In this document: positions 52,851 through 60,898 of the stretch, in pieces
Layout: every line of letters starts with the position of its first letter
Position numbering within the stretch: position 1 is the first letter of the stretch
Translations under genes and position numbers: made by a program
The notes under the pieces: model-generated
Seen by the model: only the letters and a program-made list of their open reading frames with translations
What the model was told of the DNA's origin: nothing
Database searches by the model: none
Assembly (NCBI RefSeq): GCF_018476525.1
Contig: NZ_JAHCST010000016.1
Span: forward strand, 1-64,000
DNA length: 64,000 nt
Direction of reading: 5' to 3'
From: Acrocarpospora catenulata
GTDB taxonomy: Bacteria; Actinomycetota; Actinomycetes; Streptosporangiales; Streptosporangiaceae

Positions 52851-53495
52851 TCAGATCCAGGGACCGAGCATCGGAGCGGCGCTGAGGGAGTGCGGCCGGC
52901 CGGCCAGCCAGGCCGTCACCTCGGCGAGCGGCGCGTCGACGACCTCGGGCGGCAACGTCGCCATGCCACGCTTGGCCACGATGTCGGTGACCAGCGCCTC
53001 GCAGAAGTCGCTCGACAGGTCGGCGAAGGTGATGCCGGTGGCCAGATCGACGGCGTGCACGTTCACCTCGCGCGCTCGCAGCCAAGGAATCTCGGTGGCC
53101 GGCACCGTCCGCCCCTGGGCGGTGACGACCGGGTGCTGCCACTGCTCGGGGGTGAGACGGTCCATCGCCTCGGCGAGGGTCTCGGCGGAGCGATGCAGCC
53201 ACGAGTCGAGTGCCGCAGCCGGCATGGTAGCGCCCCTCTCGATGCCGTGCGCGCGCTCCTCGGGCGAGGCGTACATCGGCGTCTCGACGCCGGTGGCCGC
53301 CCAATGCACGAGATGTCCCAACGCGTCGGCGTTCCCCGCGACATGGGCGGCGAGGTGCTTGCGGGTCCACCCCGGGAGACCGCTGTCGGCACCGAAGCCG
53401 CTCTCCCCGAGGCCGGTGACCGCGTCGAGGAAGAGCTCGCTCCCTACGGCCATCCAACGCCGAGCGTCGGCGAACGTGCGCGTCGATGTCGTCAT
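52851..53495 (-). CDS. Mycothiol-dependent maleylpyruvate isomerase
   Basis: The 214-residue protein matches the DinB-like MDMPI family. It keeps the metal residues expected from the corynebacterial enzyme: His51 in HLAAHVAGNADAL, and Glu143 and His147 in REVNVHAVDL, followed by a C-terminal small domain. It isomerises maleylpyruvate to fumarylpyruvate with mycothiol as cofactor, which itself points to an actinobacterium. It begins two bases after the fumarylpyruvate hydrolase stop. Confidence 0.9.
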   Translation of the reverse strand: MTTSTRTFADARRWMAVGSELFLDAVTGLGESGFGADSGLPGWTRKHLAAHVAGNADALGHLVHWAATGVETPMYASPEERAHGIERGATMPAAALDSWLHRSAETLAEAMDRLTPEQWQHPVVTAQGRTVPATEIPWLRAREVNVHAVDLATGITFADLSSDFCEALVTDIVAKRGMATLPPEVVDAPLAEVTAWLAGRPHSLSAAPMLGPWI

Positions 53496-53497
53496 CG

Positions 53498-54322
53498 TCA
53501 GCGCTTGACGATGTGGTTGGTGATGGTGCCGATGCCCTGGACGGTGATCTGCACGGTCTCACCGCCGACCAGGAACTCTTGCGGACTTCGGGCGTGGCCC
53601 ACGCCGCCGTTGGTGCCGGTCAGGATGAGGTCGCCGGGGCGAAGGGTGGTGATGGTGGAGAGATACTGCACCAGGTGCACCGGGTCGAAGAGCAGATCGG
53701 AGGTGCTCGCGGTCTGCTTGACGACGCCGTTGACGGTGAGCTCGGTGTCGAGCGACGGGCGTACGCCGCCGGGCAGTTCCTCGGGGGTGACGACGTACGG
53801 GCCGACAGGAGTGGTGGCCTCCCAGACCTTGCCCTGCAGCCACTCCCGGGTGCGGAACTGCCAGTCCCGCACGCTGTAGTCGTTGGCGGCGGTGAACCCG
53901 GCGATCGCGCCGGCCGCCTCGGCCTCGTCGGCACGCCGGACGGTCCGGCCGATGACGATCGTCAGCTCGCACTCCCAGTCGAGCTGGTCGGTCTCGGCCG
54001 GCTTCACGACGTCGTCGTTCGCGCCGGCGAGGGTGTCGGCGAACTTCGCGAACAGCACCGGGTGCTCCGGCAGGTCGCGGCCCATCTCCTCGATATGGCT
54101 CCTGTAGTTCAAGCCCACGCACACGACCTTGCTCGGGTTGGGTACGACGGGAGCGAAGTCCGCGCCCTCGACGGCGTAGGTCGCCGAGTCCTTGGGCACG
54201 TCGGGTGAGCCGGCGGCCAGGAACGCGCCCACGTCGGAGAAGCCGAGGTCGACGTGCCGGTCGCCGTCGAGGCGGACAGCGCGGGTGCCGTCTGCGGTGC
54301 GGATGGTGGCGAGCTTGGGCAT
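53498..54322 (-). CDS. Fumarylpyruvate hydrolase (FAH family)
   Basis: The 274-residue protein has the FAH fold motifs: CVGLNYRSHIEEMG, the metal site QLDWECELTIVIG (Glu117 and Glu119) and ANDYSVRDWQ (Asp148), then DLILTGTNGGVG. It splits fumarylpyruvate to fumarate and pyruvate, the last gentisate step. The ATG shares one base with the dioxygenase stop (TGATG). Confidence 0.9.
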   Translation of the reverse strand: MPKLATIRTADGTRAVRLDGDRHVDLGFSDVGAFLAAGSPDVPKDSATYAVEGADFAPVVPNPSKVVCVGLNYRSHIEEMGRDLPEHPVLFAKFADTLAGANDDVVKPAETDQLDWECELTIVIGRTVRRADEAEAAGAIAGFTAANDYSVRDWQFRTREWLQGKVWEATTPVGPYVVTPEELPGGVRPSLDTELTVNGVVKQTASTSDLLFDPVHLVQYLSTITTLRPGDLILTGTNGGVGHARSPQEFLVGGETVQITVQGIGTITNHIVKR

Positions 54323-55476
54323 CAGGCGTGCTTCTGGGTGCGGTTGAGCCGGAGTGCCTCGAAGACGGGCGCGTCGGAGAAGCGGAACAGGTCGAGCGCC
54401 CCCTCGTCGGAGTCGGACGCGCCGGCCTCGGACTTGAAGCTGAACGGCGTCCACGACGGCACCACGAACAGGTCGCCGCGGGTGGCCGTCCAGGATTGGT
54501 CGCCGACAGTCACGACGCCCGAGCCGTCGAAGACCTGGAACACCGAGGAGCCGGTCTCCCGCGCCGGCGCGGTCTCGGCGCCACGGGCGAGGCGGTGGAA
54601 CTCCGCGCGGATCGTCGGCAGCACGTCGGCGCCGTTGTGCGGGTTGGTGTAGCGAACCGCGGCGTGGCCCGGTTCGACTGTGCCGCCGAAGCCCGTCCTC
54701 TCCAGCTGGAGCTGGTCGTTCAGCGCGGCGTTGGTGTGGGCCCACTTGTAGGCCAGCAGCGGGCTGCCCGGAGCCGGCTCGCCTGTCGATCCGGACGAGA
54801 GCGGGCGCAGGCCGGGGTGGGCCCACAGCTGCTCGGACCGGGAGCGCTCCGGTGTGATCCGCTCAGCCGCACCGATCTCGTCGCGGCCGAACTCGAAGAA
54901 CTGGGCCTCGGTGACGTACTGGAACGGGATGTCGAGGCCGTCGACCCAGGCCATCGGCTCCGAGGTCGCGTTGCGGTGGGCGTGCCAGTTCCAGCCGGCC
55001 TGGGGCAGGAAGTCACCGCGGTTCATCGGGACCGCGTCGCCACCGACGACCGTCCATACGCCCGAGCCTTCGACGACGAAGCGGAAGGCGTGCTGGGTGT
55101 GGCGGTGCTCGGGGGCGTCCTCGCCGGGCATGAGGTACTGGATGGCCGCCCACAGGGTCGGGGTGGCGAAGGGACGACCGCCCAGGGAGGGGTTCGCGAG
55201 CGCGATCGCGCGGCGCTCTCCGCCGCGCCCGACCGGGACGATGTGCCCGGCCTGGTCTGCCAGCCGGCGCAGGCTCTCCCATCGCCACAGGTGCGGCACC
55301 GCGCGGCTGCGCGGATGGGCGGGCATGAGGTCGCCGATCTCGGTCCATAGCGGAACGAGCAGCTCCCGCTCGAAGCCGCGGTAGAGCTCCTCCAGCGCAG
55401 GGGTGACCTCGGGCTGATCGGGGGCAGCCACGGCGGTCAGCTTGACGGGAGTCGCTCGGTTCTGCGTCGCAGTCAT
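54322..55476 (-). CDS. Gentisate 1,2-dioxygenase
   Basis: The 384-residue bicupin has metal ligands in the N-terminal cupin (PEHRHTQHAFRFVVEG with His124 and His126, and WNWHAHRN with His165) and a second cupin from about residue 270 (GSSVFQVFDGSGVVTVGDQSW). The ring-opening enzyme converts gentisate to maleylpyruvate with Fe(II) and oxygen. It is the first gene of the minus-strand operon, reading away from the IclR gene. Confidence 0.92.
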   Translation of the reverse strand: MTATQNRATPVKLTAVAAPDQPEVTPALEELYRGFERELLVPLWTEIGDLMPAHPRSRAVPHLWRWESLRRLADQAGHIVPVGRGGERRAIALANPSLGGRPFATPTLWAAIQYLMPGEDAPEHRHTQHAFRFVVEGSGVWTVVGGDAVPMNRGDFLPQAGWNWHAHRNATSEPMAWVDGLDIPFQYVTEAQFFEFGRDEIGAAERITPERSRSEQLWAHPGLRPLSSGSTGEPAPGSPLLAYKWAHTNAALNDQLQLERTGFGGTVEPGHAAVRYTNPHNGADVLPTIRAEFHRLARGAETAPARETGSSVFQVFDGSGVVTVGDQSWTATRGDLFVVPSWTPFSFKSEAGASDSDEGALDLFRFSDAPVFEALRLNRTQKHA

Positions 55477-55501
55477 GTGGCTACAGTGTGCCCGCCCACG
55501 C

Positions 55502-55509
55502 TTCTAGAA
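55502..55509. promoter_or_regulatory. TTCTAGAA palindrome in the divergent promoter gap
   Basis: The perfect eight-base palindrome lies in the 64-base gap between the gentisate dioxygenase and IclR gene starts. It is a candidate core of the IclR binding site, but it is short and unsupported by a second copy. Confidence 0.35.
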
Positions 55510-55540
55510 CGTGCAATTCTGCTCTGCGGAACGGAGAGAC

Positions 55541-56320
55541 ATGGAGAAGCCACTCAAGACACCGCCGGTCTACGCGATCGCCTCCGTCGACCACGCTCTG
55601 CGGATCGCGTCGATGCTGCAGCTCGAGGGCGCCCTCACCGTCGCCGACGCCGCCGAGCGCCTGGGCGTCGCGCGATCGACGGCCCACCGTCTGCTGCAGA
55701 TGCTCGTCTACCGTGACTTCGCCGCCCAGGGCGAAGACCGCAGCTACCACTCGGGACCGGTCCTCCAGCTCGCCGCGCACTCCGGCTCGGAGACCTCACG
55801 GCTGCGTACGGCGGCGCTTCCTCATCTCCAGCGCCTGGTCGACGCCATCGGCGAGTCGGCCAACCTGACCGTCCGAGCCGGTACCACGGCTCGCTTCGTC
55901 GCCTCGGTGGAGTGCAGCCAGGCACTTCGCGTGGGCAACCGCGAGGGGATGGTCTTCCCCGCCCACCGCACCACCGCGGGCCTTCTGCTCCTGGCCGAGC
56001 TGAGTGCCGACGAGCTGACGGAGGCTTATGCCGCGGCCACCTACGCCTACGAGCCGGAGGCCCGTCCCGACCTTCGCAGGCTCCGAGCGGAGCTGACCCG
56101 GATCCGCAGGGCCGGCTTCGCGGTGAACAACGGCCGTTCCGAACGCGGAGTCGTGGCCGTCGGCGTGCCCGTTCGCGGTGCCGGCCAACGCGTCGTGGCC
56201 GGGGTCTCCCTCTCGATGCCGTCTGTCCGGTACGACCGGAACCACCTGCCCGGCGTGGTGGCCGCACTCCAGAAGGCGGCAGCCGGCATCGAGCAGGACC
56301 TCACGCCGCTCGATGGATGA
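55541..56320 (+). CDS. IclR-family regulator of the gentisate operon
   Basis: The 259-residue protein has an IclR winged helix (ASVDHALRIASMLQ, then LTVADAAERLGVARSTAHRLLQMLVYRDFA, residues about 15-65) and an effector domain (RVGNREGMVFPAHRTTAGLLLLAEL, VNNGRSERGVVAVGVPV). The ATG at 55541 after ACGGAGAG is chosen over a GTG ten codons upstream. It diverges from the gentisate dioxygenase operon and probably activates it in response to an aromatic acid. Confidence 0.9.
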   Translation: MEKPLKTPPVYAIASVDHALRIASMLQLEGALTVADAAERLGVARSTAHRLLQMLVYRDFAAQGEDRSYHSGPVLQLAAHSGSETSRLRTAALPHLQRLVDAIGESANLTVRAGTTARFVASVECSQALRVGNREGMVFPAHRTTAGLLLLAELSADELTEAYAAATYAYEPEARPDLRRLRAELTRIRRAGFAVNNGRSERGVVAVGVPVRGAGQRVVAGVSLSMPSVRYDRNHLPGVVAALQKAAAGIEQDLTPLDG

Positions 56321-56340
56321 CCAGCCTCGGCCGTTGTCCG

Positions 56341-56835
56341 TCAGCCGATCCGTCGGCTGATCTCCTCGGCGGCGGCCATGACTGCGGCCGCGGTCGTCTG
56401 CAGATGCGGTTCCGCGTAGTGATGCTCGAGTCCTGCGACGGAGATGGCGCAGACGGCGAGGCCGGCGCCGTCGTGGACGACCGTCCCCAGGGAGCCGAGG
56501 CCTCGGGTGATGGCCTCGAGGTTGAGTGCCCAGCCGCGGCTGCGGATCAGGGCGATCCCCTCGCGAACGTCGTCGGCGGTCCGGTCTCCCTGCAGGGTGT
56601 GCCAGTCCGTGTTGTGGGTGAGGTACCGGTCGACCTCCGCGTCGCTCATCGCGCTCAGCGGAAGGCGGTGCTCCGGTTGGTGCCGACCGCCTCGGCCACC
56701 TCCGTGGGCGTGAGTCCGCCCTCGACCGGCAGGCAGCAGCGCGTCCAGTGCCCTGACCGCCTTCTCGATGACTGCGATACGCGACCCCGCCGACCGGCCA
56801 CGGAGCCCCCCCGTCGTCCTCTGCCATTCGAGACG
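56341..56835 (-). pseudogene. Broken second IclR-family regulator
   Basis: Pieces of an IclR protein lie in different minus-strand frames: IAVIEKAVRALDALL (about 56795-56750), then after a one-base shift LTPTEVAEAVGTNRSTAFR (about 56715-56660), then after loss of the middle AMSDAEVDRYL and the closing effector-domain part (VHDGAGLAVCAISVAGLE) up to the stop at 56341. About 120 central residues are missing. It faces away from the tautomerase operon and was probably its regulator. Confidence 0.75.
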
Positions 56836-56867
56836 CGCCTCCTGATTGCCGAACGCCCTTGCGGCGC

Positions 56868-56923
56868 AACGTGACGCACGTTACATTGTGCGTAATACGA
56901 AACTAGATCTCGTAATACGAGAT
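56868..56923. promoter_or_regulatory. Operator region with paired CGTAATACGA boxes
   Basis: CGTAATACGA occurs at 56891-56900 and again at 56911-56920, 20 bases apart (about two helix turns). The second sits in the palindrome ATCTCGT-AAT-ACGAGAT (56907-56923). Upstream, AACGTG-ACG-CACGTT (56868-56882) is another inverted repeat. The region precedes the tautomerase start by 19 bases and fits binding by an IclR-type regulator. Confidence 0.65.
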
Positions 56924-56941
56924 ACCGGAAGGTGGCGTGCT

Positions 56942-57151
56942 TTGCCTCACGTGGCGATCCAAGTCCGTAGCGGTCGTGATCCGGAGAGCATCCGGCGGCT
57001 GATCAGCGCGGTGACGGAGGCAGTGGTCACCTCGCTGAACACCCCGGCCCCTACCGTCCGCGTGATCGTGACCGAGGTGCCGACGACGCACTGGGCCAAC
57101 GGCGACGTGACGCTGGCCGAGGCCGCTCCCCGCAACGGCGGGCAGCCATGA
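56942..57151 (+). CDS. 4-oxalocrotonate tautomerase family protein
   Basis: The 69-residue protein starts with TTG followed at once by a proline codon, giving the catalytic Pro1 after Met removal (PHVAIQVRSGRDPESIRRLISAVTEAV). GGAAGGTGG lies before the TTG, so this unusual start is well supported. Family members interconvert keto and enol forms of muconate-type acids. Its stop overlaps the next gene by ATGA, whose product would use the keto form. Confidence 0.85.
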   Translation: MPHVAIQVRSGRDPESIRRLISAVTEAVVTSLNTPAPTVRVIVTEVPTTHWANGDVTLAEAAPRNGGQP

Positions 57152-57957
57152 CTGAGCCAAGCCTGGACCAGATCGCCGAGGACCTCGACGCAGCGCGGCT
57201 GGAGGCCCGCGAGATCGACCAGTACGCCGGCCGCGTCGACCTGTCGCTCGCAGACGCCTACCGTGCGCTGCTGCGCGGAGTCCAGCTGAGGCGCGGGCGT
57301 GGCGAGCAGGTCGTGGGCGTGAAGCTGGGATTCACCAGCAGGGAGAAGGCCAGGCAGATGGGCGTGGCCGACGTCATCCTCGGTGTGCTCACCGACGAGA
57401 TGCAGGTGCCGGCCGGCGGGGATCTCGACCACGGCACGATGATCCACCCGCGCGTCGAGCCCGAGATCGCCTTCCGTCTGGCGGAGGGCGTCTCGACCAG
57501 CACGCGTGCGGAGGATCTGCTGGCGCACGTCACCCACGTGGCTGCCGCCGTCGAGGTCATCGATAGCCGCTACCACAACTTCTCCTTCAGCCTCTCAGAC
57601 GTGGTGGCCGACAACACCTCGGCCAGCCATTTCGCGGTCGGGGAGTGGCTCCCGTTCACCGACGAGCTCCGAGACGGCGGGCTCGGCGACCTGGCGGTCG
57701 AGCTGCGCATCGACGGAGCCCTCGCGGCCGCCGGCTCCACCAAGGCGATCCTGGGCGACCCGCTTGAGGCACTGGCGGCCGCCCAGCGCCTCGCCGGCAC
57801 CCACGGCCACCCGATCGTCCCGGGGGGCATCGTCCTGGCCGGCTCCGCGACGGCCGCGGTCCAGCTGCCGGCGGATGCGGTGGTCCAGGTCGTGGTCGCA
57901 GGACTCGGCACGGTGACTCTGAGCACGAGCCGTACGGCCGCGGAGGTGCAGCGCTGA
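57148..57957 (+). CDS. 4-oxalocrotonate decarboxylase / 2-oxopent-4-enoate hydratase family
   Basis: The 269-residue protein has the family motifs VGVKLGFTSREKARQMGV, HPRVEPEIAFRL (metal glutamates), EVIDSRYHNFSFSLSDVVADNTSA and PGGIVLAGSATAAV. The decarboxylase is more likely than the hydratase because a tautomerase precedes it. It belongs to the lower meta-cleavage route. Its start overlaps the tautomerase stop by ATGA, and its stop overlaps the next start by one base. Confidence 0.85.
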   Translation: MTEPSLDQIAEDLDAARLEAREIDQYAGRVDLSLADAYRALLRGVQLRRGRGEQVVGVKLGFTSREKARQMGVADVILGVLTDEMQVPAGGDLDHGTMIHPRVEPEIAFRLAEGVSTSTRAEDLLAHVTHVAAAVEVIDSRYHNFSFSLSDVVADNTSASHFAVGEWLPFTDELRDGGLGDLAVELRIDGALAAAGSTKAILGDPLEALAAAQRLAGTHGHPIVPGGIVLAGSATAAVQLPADAVVQVVVAGLGTVTLSTSRTAAEVQR

Positions 57958-58301
57958 TGGGCCGGTCGCTGCTGCCGGCAGCCCGCGGCGTCTGGGTGAA
58001 GATCCCGGCCGTCGAGGCCATCGAGGACATCGTCGAGACGGCCGGTCTCGACGCCGTGGTCATCGGGCCCTTCGACCTCGCCCGCTCCGGTGGCCTGGCG
58101 GCTGACTCCGCCGCCTTCGGCGACCTGGTGACCCGAGTGGAGAAGGCGGTCACGGGACGGATCGCCCTCGGCGGCGTCGCCGCGGACGTGGCTGCTGCCG
58201 AAGACTTCGCCGTGAGGGGCTACTCCTTCGCGATGGTCGGCGCTGACACCTCCCTGCTCGACGCGGCGGCCGGTTCGCTGATGGAGCGGGGGGCGGCGTG
58301 A
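57957..58301 (+). CDS. HpcH/HpaI aldolase reduced to 114 residues
   Basis: The protein begins like a HpcH/HpaI aldolase (VKIPAVEAIEDIVETAGLDAVVI) and jumps directly to its C-terminal part (GPFDLARSGG, then GGVAADVAAAEDFAVRGYSFAMVGADTSLL). Full enzymes have about 250 residues. The lost part holds the catalytic His and Arg and one metal glutamate, while the Asp of GPFDLA remains. The joint lies where two similar motifs (GLDAVVI and the usual GVD..FIGP) would be fused. It is in frame and coupled to both neighbours, yet probably not an active aldolase. Confidence 0.7.
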   Translation: MGRSLLPAARGVWVKIPAVEAIEDIVETAGLDAVVIGPFDLARSGGLAADSAAFGDLVTRVEKAVTGRIALGGVAADVAAAEDFAVRGYSFAMVGADTSLLDAAAGSLMERGAA

Positions 58302-58792
58302 CGGCGCACCTGGCCCGCGAGTCCTTGTCCGGCGACCCTCAGGACCGGTCGGCGCTGAGCTCGGAGCTGATGTCGGTCATCACCGCGCTCTGGTTCGAGA
58401 TCGACCACCACGAGGGTGCGGCCGCGTCGACGTACTTCACGCCGGATGCGGAGCTCCGCTTCACCGACGCGGTGTTCCGCGGCACCTCGGGGATCGAGGA
58501 GGTGTACGCCGGCCGCAAGGCCCGCGGACCCCGAGTGTCGCGCCACATCGTGGCCAACCTCCACCTGCACGAGGTCGAACCGCACCGCGTGCGCGCCACG
58601 TCCGTGCTGCTTATCTTCGGAGCAGATGGGGAGGCTCCGCGGCCGATGACATCCCCGGCACTGGTCGGCGATGTGCACGACGAGTTCGTGCTGCGCAACG
58701 GTCGCTGGCTGATCAGGTCCCGGTGGATCCAGAACCTCTTCATCGATCCGACGACCCGGCTGGCAGTGCCCCTGGAGCGAGCAGATGAGTGA
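58298..58792 (+). CDS. NTF2-like (SnoaL_4 / ring-hydroxylase-small-subunit-like) protein
   Basis: The 164-residue protein has an NTF2 fold: LMSVITALWFEIDHHEGAAASTYFTPDAELRFTD, FRGTSGIEEVYAGRKA, RVSRHIVANLHL and NGRWLIRSRWIQNLF. It could be a small isomerase or a partner subunit. The GTG start overlaps the aldolase stop as GTGA, and its stop overlaps the bicupin gene by eight bases. The Rieske oxygenase in this operon looks like a one-subunit type, so a beta-subunit role is possible but not needed. Confidence 0.75.
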   Translation: MTAHLARESLSGDPQDRSALSSELMSVITALWFEIDHHEGAAASTYFTPDAELRFTDAVFRGTSGIEEVYAGRKARGPRVSRHIVANLHLHEVEPHRVRATSVLLIFGADGEAPRPMTSPALVGDVHDEFVLRNGRWLIRSRWIQNLFIDPTTRLAVPLERADE

Positions 58793-59642
58793 CACAGCGG
58801 CCCCGTGGTCGCCGACGTTCTTCGAGCTCGGCTCGGGGGAGTACGCCCCGCCTGACCGGATCAAGGGTCAGCACTCGTGGTACGTCCGCGGTCAGAACTT
58901 CGTGACCGTCGTCAGCAAGGCCGGCAACGGTGAGGTGCTGAGCGAGGAGCCGGCCCCCGACGAGCACCTGGTTCTGGTGCTCGAGGGCACCGAGGTCGGA
59001 GTCGCCGTCCCCGGCAACCATGTCTCGGCGGCGGGTCCGTCGATCGTCGTGGTCCCCGCCGGCCCGGCACAGGTGACGATGCGCAGGCCGGGTGACCTCC
59101 TCCGGGTCTTCTCGACACGCGGCTCGGTGGCGGCGAAGGCCGCCAACGCGGCGACCTACGCAGTGCCCAACCCGACCGTCGCATCGCTCCTCCCACTACC
59201 GGAGACCGAGGGCGCGGGAGGCCTCCGCGTCATCCCGCTGTCTGACGTCGCCCAGGTCCCCGGACGACTGGGCCGCATCTACCGCAGCGGATCTCTCATG
59301 GTCAACTGGTTCGCTCCCGTGAACGGCCCACGTGACACCGACGAGCTCTCCCCGCACGTGCACGACGACTTCGAGCAGGCCTCGGTCACTGTCGAGGGGG
59401 ACTTCGTCCACCACGTCCGGCGGCCGTGGACCAAGCGGATGCGCGACTGGCGTCCTGACGAACATGTGCAGCTCACGAGCCCGTCGGTGACCGTCATCCC
59501 GCCGGGCAACATCCACACGAGGCGCTGGGTCAACCGAGGCGCGCACCAGCTCATCGACGTCTTCGCCCCGCCGCGCGCCGACTTCATCGAGCAGGGCTGG
59601 GTGCTCAACCAATCCGACTACGAGCCCACCACGAGGGAGTGA
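58785..59642 (+). CDS. Bicupin protein
   Basis: The 285-residue protein has two cupin units. The first (EPAPDEHLVLVLEGTEVGVAVPG, about residues 55-78) lacks a full His set. The second (LSPHVHDDFEQASVTVEGDFVHHVRRPW, about 187-214, and PPGNIHTRRWVNRG) has the His and Glu ligands for a metal. It may be a dioxygenase or isomerase acting on a hydroxylated intermediate. The sequence does not show the substrate. Confidence 0.75.
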   Translation: MSDTAAPWSPTFFELGSGEYAPPDRIKGQHSWYVRGQNFVTVVSKAGNGEVLSEEPAPDEHLVLVLEGTEVGVAVPGNHVSAAGPSIVVVPAGPAQVTMRRPGDLLRVFSTRGSVAAKAANAATYAVPNPTVASLLPLPETEGAGGLRVIPLSDVAQVPGRLGRIYRSGSLMVNWFAPVNGPRDTDELSPHVHDDFEQASVTVEGDFVHHVRRPWTKRMRDWRPDEHVQLTSPSVTVIPPGNIHTRRWVNRGAHQLIDVFAPPRADFIEQGWVLNQSDYEPTTRE

Positions 59643-59644
59643 AG

Positions 59645-60880
59645 ATGGCGAACAAGACTTTCAGCGCCCTGCGAGGAGTGGGGGCCCGGCCGACCGGCCT
59701 TCCCGTCCTCGACGGCGTGTTGTACGGCGAGCCGCTGCTTCCCGCCGTCCCCGCCTACGAGCTGTCCGCCGCGCTGCGCAACCTCACGCAGCCCTACGTC
59801 GGACTGACCACCGACGGCACCCCGATGCGCGGGCTCTACCAGCTCGCCGACAGCGGCGCCAACCACAAGGCTGCGGTCGACGCCGCCCAGGCCTTCCTCG
59901 CCTCCCTCAGTGACAGCGAGCGGATGTGCACTCAGATGCCCCTCGACTCCGATGAGTGGCGGACGTGGACCAACGCCTTCGTGATGTGGCCCGCGAAGGG
60001 CGTGCGCCTCGAGCGCATCTCGCAGGCCAAGCGCGACCTCGTCCTCGATCTCATGCGCGAGAGCCTGAGCGAGGAAGGCTATGAGTCTGCCCGCAACTGC
60101 ATGAGGCTCAACGCCGCCCTCGGCGAGCTCATCGGCCTCTACACCGACACCCTCACCGAGTTCGCCTACAACTTCCTCGTCTTCGGCGAACCGAGCACGA
60201 CGGAGCCGTGGGGCTGGCAGATCATGGGTCACCACGTCGACATCAACTGCGTCTTCGTCGGCTCCCAGCTCGTGCTCGCACCCGTCTTCCTCGGTGCGGA
60301 GCCGAACTTCTCCCTCGACGGCGCCTACGCCGGAACCCGCGCTCTCGACCTCGAGACCGACAAGGGGCTGGCGTTCCGCCGCAGTCTGACGGAGTCGCAA
60401 GAGGACGCGTTCCTCCTCAGCCGGACCGTGCTCGCCGAGGATCTGCCCGCGGAGCTGGCCGGCCCCTTCAACGGCCGCCATGTCGGCGGTGCCGGACGCG
60501 ACAACCAGGTGCAGCCGTACGAGGGCATCAAGGGCTCCGAGCTGAGTGCGGACCAGCAGGGCCTGCTGCTGGACCTGGTCGACGTCTACCTCAGCCGGCT
60601 GCCGGGCGTGCACGCGAAGGCCAAGCGACGTCAGGTGGAGGACCACCTCGACGAGACCCGGTTCTGCTGGCGCGGCGGGCACGACGACGTCGCCGCCTTC
60701 TACTACCGCGTCCACTCGCCCGTGCTGTGGGTGGAGTACGACAACCACCCCGGCATCTTCCTCGACAACGAGGAGCCGGAACGCTTCCACATCCACACCA
60801 TCGTGCGCGAGCCCAACGGCAATGACTACGGCAAGGACCTCCTGGCCCAGCACTACGCGCTCCACCACTCAGCTCGCTGA
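59645..60880 (+). CDS. DUF3500 family protein
   Basis: The 411-residue protein matches the DUF3500 family by its pattern of conserved segments: PYVGLTTDGTPMRGLYQL, WQIMGHHVDINCVFVGSQLVLAPVFLGAEP, DETRFCWRGGH and VLWVEYDNHPGIFLDNEEPERFHIHTIVREPNGNDYGKDLL. The repeated His and acidic residues (GHHVD, HIHT) suggest a metal site. No biochemical role is known to me for this family. An ATG at 59645 after GAGGGAG is used; a GTG two codons earlier overlaps the bicupin stop. Confidence 0.8.
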   Translation: MANKTFSALRGVGARPTGLPVLDGVLYGEPLLPAVPAYELSAALRNLTQPYVGLTTDGTPMRGLYQLADSGANHKAAVDAAQAFLASLSDSERMCTQMPLDSDEWRTWTNAFVMWPAKGVRLERISQAKRDLVLDLMRESLSEEGYESARNCMRLNAALGELIGLYTDTLTEFAYNFLVFGEPSTTEPWGWQIMGHHVDINCVFVGSQLVLAPVFLGAEPNFSLDGAYAGTRALDLETDKGLAFRRSLTESQEDAFLLSRTVLAEDLPAELAGPFNGRHVGGAGRDNQVQPYEGIKGSELSADQQGLLLDLVDVYLSRLPGVHAKAKRRQVEDHLDETRFCWRGGHDDVAAFYYRVHSPVLWVEYDNHPGIFLDNEEPERFHIHTIVREPNGNDYGKDLLAQHYALHHSAR

Positions 60881-60898
60881 GCACCGAAAGGGTTCGTC

